A DNA stretch of 64,000 bases from Azolla caroliniana. Taxonomy: Eukaryota; Polypodiophyta. The notes below the pieces were generated by a model. It had not been told where the DNA came from, did not search any database, and saw nothing but the letters and a program-made list of their open reading frames with translations. Shown in pieces: positions 8,899-20,053 of the stretch; the first letter of the stretch is position 1; every line of letters starts with the position of its first letter. A program made the translations under genes and the position numbers. Where the stretch lies: assembly GCA_043228905.1 (NCBI GenBank), contig JBHGNT010000011.1, positions 15,066,001 through 15,130,000 on the forward strand, in the 5' to 3' direction.

Positions 8899-11290
8899 TT
8901 ATTTTATGGTTTTCACGTAGTGTGTGGAATACACTACGACACTCGCCCCCTCCGAACCCGCACATCCTCCGGTATGTGCCGAAGTTCTCGATTCCTCATA
9001 TCCGTCTTCACCCAAAGCTTCCTCCGATTCTCCCCTTATGTTGACTATGAGTTGTAATTCACTTTCTTCGCTTCCCGCATCACCGTGGTCTTCGTCTGAT
9101 TGCTCCTCGTTGTCGGCCTTGGCTTGGATCACATAGGGTTTGTCGTCGGTCCGCTTCTTGAAAATCTTCACCCGCTTCCCAGCTATAGGCACTTGTAGTA
9201 TTGTTCCATCCAACTCGGACAGTCGGTACGTTCCGTTGTCAAAGACTTTCCGAACCTCGTATGGCCCGAACCACCTTTTCGTGAATTTCCGCATCGTTGT
9301 ATGTTGATGGTCCAAACTACTGTCATAGACGATCACCCAATCTCCTTCTTCAATCCTCCTCGATGGTAGTCGGTGCTTTGTGTCGAATCGGCTTTTGTTC
9401 CGGAATCGTGCTTCTTGTTGTCGACGTATTGCTTCCGCTATGTCTGCCGGTCTTCCCTCTAGTTGTCGTATCCGGACCGCTAGTAGTTCTTCCCGTCTCA
9501 TCTCTTCCTTCCACGGTAGCACTGTCCATGTTGCGATCGCGGTTTCCGTCGGCATTACCGGTGCTTGTCCAGTCATGAGTTCTGCCGGCATGTAACCGGT
9601 TACGGAGCTATGCATCGTCCGATCCGCCAATAGTGCATACGAAAGCATCTGCGGCCAATCCTTCACCTTTCCATCGCATGCCTTCACAAGTGCTTTCACG
9701 ATCGGACTATGTCCTCGTTCGATTTTCCCGTTGGCCTCCGGATTGTATGTCGTTGTCAGCGTTAACCGAACTCCGTGTTTGGTGAAGAATCCCCTAGCTT
9801 TGTCCGAGTCGAGTTCTCCCCGGTCCGCAATCACTTGTCCTACGCACTCGTACCTGCAAAATACTTCCTCCAAAAGAAATTGGCATACCGCGGAACACGT
9901 TTTCCTCTGAAGCGCTCGACCTTCTACTTGATTCGTGAGATCTTCCCGAGCTAATACCAAGTATTTCTTTTGTCTGATCCCGGTCGGCATGGCCACTATG
10001 TCGACCATCCACTTGAAGTTGATTGTCGGTGAGAATGTCGGATGTAACTCATCTCGATGTCGAACCCCGGAGTAGATTTGACATTTCTCGCAGCTTTCCG
10101 TGAACTCCGCGACATCTTTGTACATTTTCTTCCACCAATATTTTTGCTTGATCTTCACAAATGTTGCCCATGTTCCTCGGTGTCCAGCCCAATCGGATTC
10201 GTGAAACTCGGACATTATCCGATTTCGTTGCTCTTTTGTCCCGACTACTCGAAGTGGTATACCATCCGGTCTTTTCGGCGCCCTCCATATTAATCCGTTT
10301 TCCAAGAAGAACTTTTGGACTTGCCTCTTCTTCCTTCGGATCTCGGCTCTTCTTCCTTTATCGTTTGTTGAATCCTCGGCCTCTTGTAACATCTTTCCGA
10401 TCATCAAGCTTTCTCCCTCGTATTCTTCTTCCCGGAATTCTCGGATTACGTTCACTCGGCATATGTGCTCCGACGCGAAGTAGTCTTCGGAAACTTCTTC
10501 ATTATCCAATTCGATTATGTCGTCTCCGAACCGAGCCCTTGATAACATATCCGCTACCACGTTGTCCTTCCCCAAGATGTGTCGAACCTCCGTATTAAGC
10601 GACTTGACATATGCAACCCACCTTAGCATAGCTACATCGGGTATCGTACAACACCGCATCATCCCGAGTATCGGAAGACAATCCATCTCGATCACCACTT
10701 TGGCTCCGATCAAATAATCCCAATCCGATTTTATCGCCGACACGACTCCCCACAGTTCTCTTTTGACTTGTGCATATCCACGTTGCCTTTCGTTGAGAAC
10801 CTTTGCTCCGAATCGGATCGGATACCGCAAACCATCCGAGTCAGCTTGATTGATGACCCACCCGATACCGGTTGGACTCGTATCAACCGTTACTATGATC
10901 GGTCGGTCGTAGCTCGGCTTCTTAAGTGCTTCCGCCCTCCGAAGTGTCTTCTTCAATTTCTTCATGGCTTTGGTGTGTTCCGGTTTCCATTTGAATTCCT
11001 TACCTTTCCGCAACAAGTGGTAGAGCGGGTCCGCTATATGCGCATAGTGCGGAATCCATATGTGATAGAATGCACATGCACCAAGAAACCTTCGGACTTC
11101 GAATGTTGACTCGCATACTTCCTCCATAGCTTGAATCACATCGATCTTTGTTGGTGACGGTCTTTGGCCGTAGGGCCCACATAGATGTCCGACCACCAAT
11201 ATTTCTTCTTCCCCGAATGCCGATTTCTCCCCGGAAAGTGTTAGGTGCACATCTTCTAGCTTTCGCAACACTTTCTCGCTCATGAATATG
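8899..11290 (-). pseudogene. Gypsy pol, second half: RT end, RNase H, integrase
   Basis: One long frame of about 800 codons. The RT thumb shows KLEDVHLTLSGEKSAF and VRRFLGACAFYHIWIPHY. RNase H shows VTVDTSPTGIGWVINQ, KRELWGVVSAI, ETDCLP-type EMDCLPILGM and KDNVVADMLSRA. The integrase has its zinc finger at HESDWAGHRGT...CEKC and its core at MVDIVAMP, VIADRGELDS and NGKIERGH. A GPY/F-like tail follows (KRWFGPYEVRKVFDNGTYRL). No chromodomain is evident. The frame ends 43 nt inside the 3' LTR. It is out of frame with the RT first half; the join is near 11280-11300. Confidence 0.85.
8942..8953 (-). other. Polypurine tract of the gypsy element
   Basis: On the minus strand GGAGGGGGCGAG directly abuts the 3' LTR start TGTCGTAG, the expected plus-strand primer position. 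Confidence 0.8.
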
Positions 11291-12525
11291 GTCGACCACG
11301 AACTTTCGGCATCCCCGATCATCCATAGTCTCATCTTTTTCTTTTACCGCGCATCCTTGCATCGGAATGTCATCGAGGAACGACATCGTTATCTCCGGAA
11401 TGCAGTCTCGAAGCACCTTGTTCATCGCGTTCATCATATGAGCAACCGAGTTTGTCGCTCCTTGTGGTAGTGTGCACATTCGGACTAATCCTATCGGTGT
11501 TCGCATGGTTGTGATGTCTCGGCTCTCCACAGCTAGTTGGAATTGGTCATATCCCGAGTATAGGTCTCCGATGGAGTATATCGCACGACCGGCAAAAGCT
11601 TCCGCAAATTCGTCCACTATCGGACCGACTCCCGATTTCCGGATCGTGACCTTATTCACCAGTTGCAAGTCTTGGATAAATCGGAGTGACCCATTCTTCT
11701 TCGGAACCGTGAACCATCGATTTGAGTACGGAGCAGTTGATGGCTCTAGAATCCCCATCGCCACCTTCTCCTTGAGCAAGTCAATGACTTTCGGAATATG
11801 CGCTCGTGGCACCGGAATCGGCTTCAGGTTCCACGGTACATGGTCAATCGTGAAGATCACCATCGGCTCCACTATTCTCGGATCGACGCACCCTATCTCC
11901 CTTGATGTAAATGCAAACACTTTGCCGTGTTGCTCCAACATCTCGCGAAACCGTTCTTCTTCTTTTTGTAATAGGAACCCACCTCCACCGATCCGAAGTT
12001 TCTTCCGGGTCTCATCCGTGAAGGCATGTCCGATATCCACGGACTTCCAAAGTATCGGATCTCCCAAGACTTCTTTCCTCTTTTGTTCGCTATCAGCGGG
12101 TAGTGGTCCCGCAACCGGTTTCACCTTCTTCTCCACGGTCTTGTATTTCCTCCTTACCATTGCTTCTTCTTTGCGGAGCGTATCCGGCTCCATTTTCGCA
12201 ATGATCTCGTACATCTCGACCGATTCCACCGGGACTACCCAGTTCCCTTGGCTTTTATCTTCCGCAAGCTCTTCAAGTCGTTGTAGCGTGCTCCCATAGA
12301 ACACTTCTTCGACTATCCCCACGATTTCTTCATCTTCTTTTATTATTGATGCCGACCGCAACTTATCCTCCACTTGTCGATATCCTTTCTTCAATCCTCC
12401 GGTTACGGTCGTGTACGTAGATGCCCCATCCGGACCGATTTGTACATGTTTTGCTCCGAGAGTTTTCTTCCTGTGTGGGGTATCAGAGCTTCTCGGACTA
12501 TCACTTCCCCACTCCGCAACAGTCC
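11282..12525 (-). pseudogene. Gypsy pol, first half of reverse transcriptase
   Basis: The open frame carries the RT fingers and palm: PRAHIPKVIDLLKEKVAMGI, YSNRWFTVPKKNGSLRFIQD, SIGDLYSGYDQFQLAVESRD, LPQGATNSVAHMMNAMNKVL and the catalytic MSFLDDIPMQG. It continues as VVDHIHE and then leaves the family frame near 11290, consistent with a net one-base insertion. Upstream, the frame is shifted relative to the protease at about 12530, near a TTTTTAAA run. Catalytic residues remain, but the frame breaks prevent a full Pol unless these are sequence errors. Confidence 0.82.
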
Positions 12526-12528
12526 GCT

Positions 12529-12950
12529 TTAAAAATCCATTCTCACTTGGGACAAGAGTTCCCTCTTGTTCCTTTCGTGATTTGCCGGCACCGTTAGGAA
12601 TTGGACGGATTTCCCACCGTTTTGGCTCCGAATTCGCGCAAAAGCCGCACCGCTATCGAGCACCTTCGTCTCCATCCGTGATGCCGTGATAAAGGGTTGG
12701 CCGAGGATGACGAAATGTGAAACCTCATCTTGCACGAAGAAATTTTGGTCGATCTCGACATCCCCGATCTTCACCGTCACATCCGGACAAGCCGCAAATA
12801 GATCTTCCATTGCTTTGGTGGCCGCCCGAATCTTCCATCCATGGTTGGTGTTAATAGGCCACTTCCCCTTCCGGTAGAACTCCTTGGACATCAAGTTGAT
12901 CTCCGATCCGTGATCAATCAATGCTAGCACGGTTCTTTGATGTTGCCGAT
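12529..12950 (-). pseudogene. Gypsy aspartic protease domain, DHG variant
   Basis: ALIDHGSEINLMSKEFYRKG is followed by DVEIDQNFFVQDE and VILGQPFITASRMETKVLD, the flap and second half of a retropepsin. The active-site triad is Asp-His-Gly in place of Asp-Ser/Thr-Gly. The protease frame overlaps the gag end by seven bases in a -1 relation and ends at a TAA (12529-12531) just before RT. Homology to a retroviral-type protease is clear in layout, but activity is doubtful. Confidence 0.75.
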
Positions 12951-14570
12951 TCGGACCGGAGTCTCCTTAGTCGCGCGTGCCCAATGTGGCCTTGTATAGT
13001 GGGAGTTCGGAATTTCGTCCTCCACTTCGGTGTCGTTCATTAAAACGGTGTTCGCATTCACCCTTGGAGCATTTTCCTCCATACTTTGTCTTTTTCGCTT
13101 CACGAGATCCATGAGAAGATCGTGCAACTCCTTCTTTGATATTCTAAGTAGCTCCCGAAGCGAGAAATCTACCCGGCTATCCAAGATTCTTTCCTCGAAC
13201 ACTCTTTTCAAGTCGGTTTGTTGTTCTATGTCCGAGGCGAGCTTGAATGCCGGAGTCGCCTTTTCTTTTCCCTTACCTCCGGAGTTCCAGCTTTCACGTA
13301 TCTTCGATGGCCCGGCCGCATCCTCCATGCGTCGTTGTTTCTCGTCCACGTACACCTCATGCAATTGACACAGGGCGTATACACTATTCTTGTCGATAGG
13401 GCACTCCCATCCCGTAGCTTCCCGGACGCCTTCCGCGGTGCTTCGGATCTTGTTGGAGTCGGTTTTCTCGGTGTTTTCTAGAACTTCCGACCAAAAAGAC
13501 GTCTTTGCTCTCGATGACTCCCCGACACATATTCCCGCGGTTGTCGCATAGTTGCTTCTTGCCGCCAATTCCTCCTCGAGCACCTTCTTCATGCCGCCTT
13601 TCTGGAAGTTCGGTCGGAGTGGCTTCCGAGAGTCCATCGAATGAATCCGGTTTCCCTCGTAGTAGATGAGATCCCACCGTAGCACCTCCTTATGCTCATC
13701 ACAGTCCCTCCGATCGTGTTCAGCGCTATCGCACCATATGCACCGTCGGTCCGTATACTTGGAGCTTGTGGGGCGGTCATCCGACTTCTTCACCATCGCG
13801 ATCTTCAGATTCTCCATCTCCTTCAATAGTTGCTCCACCGTAGATGCATCAATCCCCTTCTCGATTGTAGTCTCCCGAGCCCTCGGTTGATGGTCTTCCA
13901 ATCTGGTTCTCGGTTTCGGAATCGGTTCCGAAACCCTCTTTTTCTCGTTGGCAAGCCATTGCCCCCTCTTCGTGTATCGCGCGACGATATCCCGCACGCT
14001 TTCCCATGTTTCGGTGAGGCCACTTTCCGTGGTCGTGTCCTCCAAGAGCACTCTGAGATCTTTCCGGTCCCGGATGTCCACGGCTCGCAAGAACATGATC
14101 ACCTTGTCCGGTACGAGAATAGCTTGATCTCTCGCGGACAACCTCCCGAACCGGCTTTCGAATGCCGAAAACACATCAACGACCTTCAATCCCTTGTCTG
14201 GCATCTCCACCCAATCTTTGAATCCCCTTCGCGTCGCCTTGGAGGAATCCTCGATGGCGAACGTCCTCTTTAGCTCTTCTTCAAACGCCTCCCATGTCGG
14301 ATTTTGTTGTCGTGGCCCATGGATGCTTGCTTGAAGCCCGTCGGTCGTCATCCGGTTGAAGGACATCACTTGCAGTCCTTCCGATATTCCGTACCGTAGC
14401 ATCTCCACCTTGTAGTCCCGAAGATACCGCGACACGTCTTTCCCGTTGAATTGCCCGTTTCGTTGCATGAGCCGCTCCACTGATGCCGCTATCTCCGACA
14501 TCGCGCGTTGTTCTTGTAGCATGCGCTCGAACATCATCATCATGTTGCTAGCCTCCGGTTGATTTTCCAT
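12924..14570 (-). CDS. Gypsy gag polyprotein (548 aa)
   Basis: The ATG at 14570 lies 40 nt after the 5' LTR. The 548-codon frame is uninterrupted. It starts MENQPEASNMMMMFERMLQE, has a capsid-like central part (FNGKDVSRYLRDYKVEMLRYG; WEAFEEELKRTFAIEDSSK), and then a cysteine motif CIWCDSAEHDRRDCDEHKEV at about residue 275. That motif is C-x2-C-x4-H-x4-C, the gag zinc knuckle. The C-terminal half is rich in charged residues. It ends RIGNIKEPC just where the protease frame begins. Gag would package element RNA in the cytoplasm; whether this copy is expressed is unknown. Confidence 0.8.
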   Translation of the reverse strand: MENQPEASNMMMMFERMLQEQRAMSEIAASVERLMQRNGQFNGKDVSRYLRDYKVEMLRYGISEGLQVMSFNRMTTDGLQASIHGPRQQNPTWEAFEEELKRTFAIEDSSKATRRGFKDWVEMPDKGLKVVDVFSAFESRFGRLSARDQAILVPDKVIMFLRAVDIRDRKDLRVLLEDTTTESGLTETWESVRDIVARYTKRGQWLANEKKRVSEPIPKPRTRLEDHQPRARETTIEKGIDASTVEQLLKEMENLKIAMVKKSDDRPTSSKYTDRRCIWCDSAEHDRRDCDEHKEVLRWDLIYYEGNRIHSMDSRKPLRPNFQKGGMKKVLEEELAARSNYATTAGICVGESSRAKTSFWSEVLENTEKTDSNKIRSTAEGVREATGWECPIDKNSVYALCQLHEVYVDEKQRRMEDAAGPSKIRESWNSGGKGKEKATPAFKLASDIEQQTDLKRVFEERILDSRVDFSLRELLRISKKELHDLLMDLVKRKRQSMEENAPRVNANTVLMNDTEVEDEIPNSHYTRPHWARATKETPVRIGNIKEPC

Positions 14571-14587
14571 CTCCTTGCCACCCGGTC

Positions 14588-14605
14588 TTCACGTCGGGTT
14601 CACCA
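14588..14605 (-). other. Putative primer-binding site of the gypsy element
   Basis: On the minus strand TGGTGAACCCGACGTGAA begins four bases after the 5' LTR. It begins with TGG, complementary to the CCA end of a tRNA. The specific tRNA is not identified. Confidence 0.6.
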
Positions 14606-14609
14606 ACTG

Positions 14610-15307
14610 TGTCGTGCCTTTCGGCTCCGGATCGTTGCGTGAGTCGGGTGGGAACCGCCGAGGTTTTGGACTAGGAGGAAGAGGAATACAACTTAAGGCT
14701 AGTTATGAATAGTAGAAAGAGAAGTAAGATAGCAATCTCATGAATCCCACGAGTTTAGTGTATTTAAAACAATATTTAGATTATAAGAGTAATTTTGATG
14801 GCAAAATTCGTGAATCCCACGAATATATTAGATTGATCAATCCTTGTATATTAATCAACAACCTTATACATATTTCTCTCCTCCTTATATAAAGATGGAA
14901 GAGGCTAAGCATGGCTTCATGCTTTTTCACCAAAAGTTTCCATGCACACTAAATGTGCATGTGATGCATGTCATTTCCTAAGTATAGGGCTCATGCACGC
15001 TAGATGTGCATGAGTCACTTTTAATGTCACGTGTAAATAAAATATTCACACCCTAAAGAATACATTTACCTTTTAATAAAGGTATGTGTAAATAAAGGTC
15101 TTATACGTATTAAATCTATATGTATAACACAAAAGATAAGTTATTACAATGGTAAAGTTGAGGTTTATCTACGTGGAGGTGCAAGGTTTGAATCTTGCCC
15201 TATGCACGTGATAAATATTTTGATATATTATTTATTTATTTATATGTATCTAAAATCGGATATATTATTTTATGGTTTTCACGTAGTGTGTGGAATACAC
15301 TACGACA
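14610..15307 (-). repeat. 5' LTR (right copy) of the gypsy element
   Basis: 698 bp, matching 8244-8941 at all but one position. It is followed by ACGT (15308-15311), the target-site duplication. Confidence 0.95.
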
Positions 15308-15529
15308 ACGTTTGTCACCATGAATAGCCAAGGTAATTCTTTGTCTAATTTGATTACCAAGATCAATCATTAAAACTTTAGCGAAAATTAAAAGAATCCA
15401 ATCTGTCTCTGCAATAACTACAACATTTAGTAGAACACGAAAATCATCTTATAATAATAGATATAGAGCTAAATCACATATTTATAGAAATGCAGAAATA
15501 TTAAGTGCTAGCAAGGTAAATTATGCTTG

Positions 15530-16890
15530 GAAAGCTTCAACAAAACAGTCAAATAGTGTTTCAAACATATTTGCAAATATTGTAAGAAAGAAGGGCATAC
15601 CGAAAGGGTGTTTCGATTCAAGCAAGCTACAGAAACAAAAGACAATCACAAGCAAATAATGCAACATTAGAAGAAAAATCAAACTCGAAGTCAGAAGAAT
15701 ATTCATAATTTGGAGGTACCAAAAGATGATAATATTTTGCAGGCATGCCATGTCACCACAAAAGAGACAAAAATTGAACATGGTACATGGTACCTAGATA
15801 TTGGTGCTACACATCACCTCACATATCGAAAGGACTGGTTGAATTGCTATCAGGTCATGTCCAATCCACTCTATTACTTTTGGAGACAATGGACGAAAAA
15901 CAACAATCGACAAAGGAAGTATTCAACTCAGGTAATCACGAGATTACAATCCCAAATGTCTATTATGTACCAAGACTAGCTAAGCACCTATTATCAGTTG
16001 AACAAGCAACTGTAGATGGATTAATAATACAACTATGTAAAGAGAAAGCAATTCTATTTTTGAAAGATGGAAACAAAAGTACACAGTTGGTGTGTCCTAA
16101 GGAGAAGCACTTATATCCAATGGGGAATCATCCTCCAAATGCATTTTCGACAATCCTGCAAATACAACACAAAAAAAGATCTTCACTAACTCAGTTATGG
16201 CATTGCCGGCTTGGGCATGTACACTATCAAGCACTATAACAATGTCAACAACAAAAAAGAGTTCAAGGCTTGCCATCCAAAATCTTCAATTCAGATTTCA
16301 TGTGTGAGAGCTATCTATTTGGAAAAAATGACACATCAACCATTTATAGACATCTGCACAATTACAAAGCGTCTACTTAAACTCATCCATACAGATCTAT
16401 GTGGACCATTTCCGATACCGTCCTTATAAAGTGCAAGCTATTTCATTTCTTTCATAGATCATAGTAGTAAGCTTTATTAAGCAAAAGAATCAAGCATTTT
16501 GCAAGTATAAAAAATATGCAGAAAAACAAACATCAATGGTGTGGCAAAAGAAAAAATAGAACCTTGTCTAATGCAGCTCGTTGCATGCAAAAATTTGGCC
16601 TTGTGGAGCAACACTTCTGGGAGGCAGCAATCTCCACTGCTTGTTACCTTCAAAGTAGATTTTCACACAATGCATTAGGAAATGCAATCCCTTTTACATT
16701 ATGGTATGGCTATCCACCAAATGTTCTCATCTTAGAGTATTGGGTGCAGTTGCCTATGTGTATGTTCATGAGCACCATAATTCCAAACTAGATGATCGAT
16801 ATTTCAAAGGGAGATTCATTGGATATGGTGACTCCAATAGCATGAAAACACACAAAATCTATAATTGACTGACTGGTAAGGTAGTATATA
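15530..16890 (+). mobile_element. Decayed Ty1/copia fragment (gag end, protease, integrase)
   Basis: Pieces in copia order on the plus strand. A zinc-knuckle remnant CKYCKKEGHTERV has lost its last Cys (near 15575-15612). A protease-like WYLDIGATHHLT has DIGA in place of DSGA (15787). The pre-integrase LWHCRLGHVHYQ lies near 16195. The integrase core shows LIHTDLCGPFPIPS near 16385, and the integrase end lies at 16516-16791 (NRTLSNAARCM, FWEAAISTACYL). RIGYGDSNS-type residues follow near 16830. Frame changes and stops are frequent; RT and RNase H are missing and no LTR was found. Confidence 0.8.
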
Positions 16891-18060
16891 GATTCCACAT
16901 GGGTGGACATACAAAAATTGTGATACATAACATACTTTAGGCATCAACTCACTACTGCAAACATTATTCAACAGGTTATATAGTTTAAACTAATTTGTAA
17001 GCAAGGTGGATGCCTCTAACCCCAATCCCGAAAAATAAAACAAAAAACAAAAAAATCCCTAATGGCAAATTACATAGGCCAACTATGTGACTTAATTTAT
17101 ATATTCCTCATAAAATGGAAAAATGAATTCGTAAACTTCAACATGGAGGTTGACTACAAGGTAAACTTTTGGTCAACTTTATTACCTTAGGAGAAATGTT
17201 ATTAGGTTTAAATCCAAACTTAGATATATTAAGATTGAATTTGTGTTCATTTGCATGTAACATGAGGTACAACATTGACTACATAGGTGAAATATGAAAA
17301 GAAGAAACCATTTTGGGGTTTAGTGATAGATTCCACTAAGTGAAATAAGGTTCACTCAAAGATTTCTAATTATATCTACAAAATACTATGTAATGTTATA
17401 CATATAGCTCTTTTATTATCTTTGTATGTTATATATTAGGCTTAGACAAATATTTCATTTTTTTATGTCACAAATATCAATATTCTTGATTTTATTTTGC
17501 TTAGTAAACTTCTCATCTTATAAGCAAAATTTGCTAACCTCTTTGTTAGTGTTGCATTTTTAAAGGAATGGTATTATGTTTTAAAGCCATTTTCTTAGGA
17601 GCAACTTGTTAATGTGCAACCCTAAACCCTAATGTAGAACTATTTCCATTATTTTCTTCTATTCTAATGAATTATTGTTTTTTTGAACCTTAGGTGTAAT
17701 GGTGGTTTGATTTGAAACATATTTCATTATTACAGTAAGTTGGTTTTGCATTTGTATTTTTATTGCAAACGATATAATCTAAGGAAAAGGTGCACTAGAA
17801 AGAAATGTTATATTGCCAATAGTGTGATTGATATATAGCACATATATTAATTAATAAGCTTCACATATTGAATCAATCATATATTAATCTCTTCCTCGTT
17901 GATAGGAGGAATACATTAATATACATCCAAGAATCAATTGCTAGTTGCTAAAATCTCAAAACCAAATGTTGAAGCCCTAAAAAAAAAGAAGTTGATGAAG
18001 AAGAAAACCTAAATGACCCCAAACTTGACCAATAAGCAAAATAAACCCTCTTCTCACTAA
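16891..18060. other. AT-rich spacer
   Basis: No open frame with family features, no repeats of note and no splice-consistent exons were seen. Confidence 0.6.
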
Positions 18061-18064
18061 GAGA

Positions 18065-18127
18065 GGAAAAAAGATTCAAACTTTGCACCTTCTAAATGCA
18101 AGGAATGACTCTAACCACTAAACCATT
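18065..18127 (-). repeat. tRNA-derived SINE head or tRNA-like remnant
   Basis: On the minus strand an A-box-like TGGTTTAGTGG (18115-18125) and a B-box-like AAGTTTGAATCTT (18071-18083) are about 35 nt apart, as in tRNA promoters. The T stem does not pair well and no acceptor stem forms, so it is not a tRNA gene. Confidence 0.4.
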
Positions 18128-18838
18128 AACATTTAATCTTGTTTATATTTATTACATTATTAATTGTTTTTGCATGGTCATGTGGTTGGGTGACCAAGGA
18201 CTCAAAGTTGGGCGACCTCTAACAACTTTTTTTCGCGCGTTCTTTCTTATCCAAATCGGATGATGTAGATTGCACGCACCATCAACTGAGAGACATGCAC
18301 CGTTTGTGGCCGTGAATCGTGATTCCCTTACCAAGTCTATTTTATGATTTAGTAGCGAATAGACATGAGCATGCATGCATGTAATCATGTGTGCATGTGT
18401 ATGTGTCACATCATACATGTGTGCATGTGTGTGGAGCATGCATATGTATGTGTCTATATGATGCCTGCCTGCCTCTAATCGATGTGGAAATCTCGTTGTT
18501 GTATGTACACGTACGTCCCTCTGATTCTTGGCCAGAAGTTCCCTCATTCCATAAACTTGCTCTTCGTCTGTCTCATCCACAAACACCCACAATCTCTCTC
18601 ATGGGTGCACCTTCATCCCATTCCAAAATCAAATATCATATTTCTTCCCAAGGTGTGTATTTCTATTGTCACTTTTTAGTCAAAAATAACAAGTGCCTTT
18701 TTCTCGGCTTTCGGGCAAAGAAGAATCTCTTTACTCTTTACTTGATGTGACCTTATTAATACATATTCAAAATGAGGTTATTGTCATATCTAGTACTGAG
18801 GAACATTAGAAAATTTGTTCTATATGCCTGCAATAAAT

Positions 18839-18970
18839 GTCACAAAAATGCATGTGGTATTTATACATATGTACATTTAGAGATCTTGCTCTAAGAGTGC
18901 ACTAAAAGACACAAAATGCATGTGGTACTTATATGTACATTTAAGGATTTCTCTCTACAAGTACACAAAA
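18839..18970. repeat. Imperfect tandem duplication, ~70-bp unit
   Basis: Two copies share AATGCATGTGGTA, TTATA and TGTACATTTA in the same order, at about 18847 and 18916. Confidence 0.6.
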
Positions 18971-19880
18971 AGTGACAATATACACATTGCCTTGATTGAC
19001 ACATATGAACTAATTGTATTCATGGCAAGGAGACCATGCCAACTTCTATACAAATGGTGTTATAACTAAATCATTGGTTCCTCTCTTTAGAAACTTATAA
19101 AGAGCCTCTCTTGGAATAATTAGTGCAGTGGCTCATTTCAAAGCATGCTTCCTTGTTAAGCAAGCATTATCTCTATATGGAGTGATGTCATGAAAATAAA
19201 TTACATAGATTATAAGTAGAAAAACATTGGAGTGTGGATCAGTTACTTTCGTATTGATATGCTTAAATGATTATAGAGAGGCGCATGAACTAGCAATACT
19301 CTCTATAAATGTCAAAGGTAGAGAGGCATGAATTTGTACTTACTCTGACCTTTGATAGCTTTACCGTCACATTATAATCTCAATTTTATTTACCCATTTT
19401 CTCTCTACTGCATTTTTCATATAAAGTGATTAATTTTCAATTTCTCTAACTTCTCTATCAATCCAAGTAGATATCATCAAGGGAGGGCCCATCCCATCTT
19501 TTAAGTAAGTGTTACTTTTTATATGCATTCTTAAACTACATCCTGTCCTAAGTACACTTACTTGTCCAGAGGAAACATGCTATTTTTATGCCTCCAACAT
19601 GGAATAAGCATGCTTGACTGTTTTTCTCAAATACGGACTATCCAGATCAATGAGCAAGCTAGTAGATATTAGAGAATCTAATAGATGAATGTCTCAGCGG
19701 GTCCATTGCAATGCTTCATTTCACTTGCCTACCGACAACCTTGTATTCAGAATAATGTAAAGGTAATGAAACTAGCATCAATTCCAGCCTCTCAAATCCT
19801 ATGTTGTGCTAAAACACCGTTAGAGATCTAAAAAATCCACGAGGCGATCAATCTACAACCAAGGAAGGAGCTATTCCCGG
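18971..19880. other. Spacer upstream of ATAD3
   Basis: AT-rich; no supported gene or repeat seen. Confidence 0.5.
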
Positions 19881-19891
19881 GCGGGCACCGA

Positions 19892-19969
19892 CCAATGAGA
19901 TGGTTCCACGTCAGCAACACCTTTTTTTCCATCTAGGTCGTGGCTTGGCTTAGGCTATAGACTATATAG
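19892..19969 (+). promoter_or_regulatory. Candidate ATAD3 core promoter
   Basis: A CCAAT box (19892-19896), an ACGT-core bZIP-type site CCACGTCAGC (19906-19915) and a TATA-like CTATATAG (19962-19969) lie in this order, about 170 bp before the ATAD3 start codon. The order and spacing fit a plant promoter, but no transcript start is known. Confidence 0.4.
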
Positions 19970-20053
19970 TTTAGTGTGACCCCGACAACACATGGGCGAT
20001 GGTAGTTAAAAAGTAACCTAACCATGGTTACCTTAACCACGATTAGATAAACC

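Larger units (their letters stand above)
8244..8941 (-). repeat. 3' LTR (left copy) of the gypsy element
   Basis: Matches 14610-15307 over the full 698 bp except one base. In element sense, U3 starts at 8941. The TATA-like CTTTATATAAGG is at about 8517-8528. Three palindromes lie just upstream of it at 8541-8648. A tRNA-like B-box hairpin lies at 8776-8835. Confidence 0.95.
8244..15307 (-). mobile_element. Complete young Ty3/gypsy element with 698-bp LTRs
   Basis: The two LTRs, 8244-8941 and 14610-15307, have equal length. By eye they differ at one position (CTTCGG versus CTCCGG near their starts). Each starts TGTCGT and ends ACGACA. ACGT flanks both ends (8240-8243 and 15308-15311) as a probable target-site duplication. 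A primer-binding-like site follows the right LTR and a purine tract abuts the left one. The internal region encodes gag, protease, RT, RNase H and integrase on the minus strand but in changing frames. The pol sequence (FAGRAIYSIGDLYSGYDQFQL, GACAFYHIWIPHYAH) resembles a gypsy group I know from fungi rather than the standard plant lineages; this is from memory, not from a search. Confidence 0.93.

Noticed and set aside
12920-12940. Programmed -1 frameshift between gag and protease
   Set aside because: No X-XXY-YYZ slippery heptamer or clear pseudoknot. Two further frame breaks in pol make mutation or sequence error more likely.
15308-15520. LINE endonuclease piece continuing from 8155 across the gypsy insertion
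   Set aside because: The target duplication shows the flanks were once joined, but the minus-strand translation shows no recognisable endonuclease motif.
18065-18127. Functional tRNA gene
   Set aside because: A and B boxes are present, but the acceptor and T stems do not pair.
18152-18592. 146-codon minus-strand frame rich in His and Thr
   Set aside because: Low-complexity CATGTGTG-type DNA; no family pattern, splice support or conserved motif.
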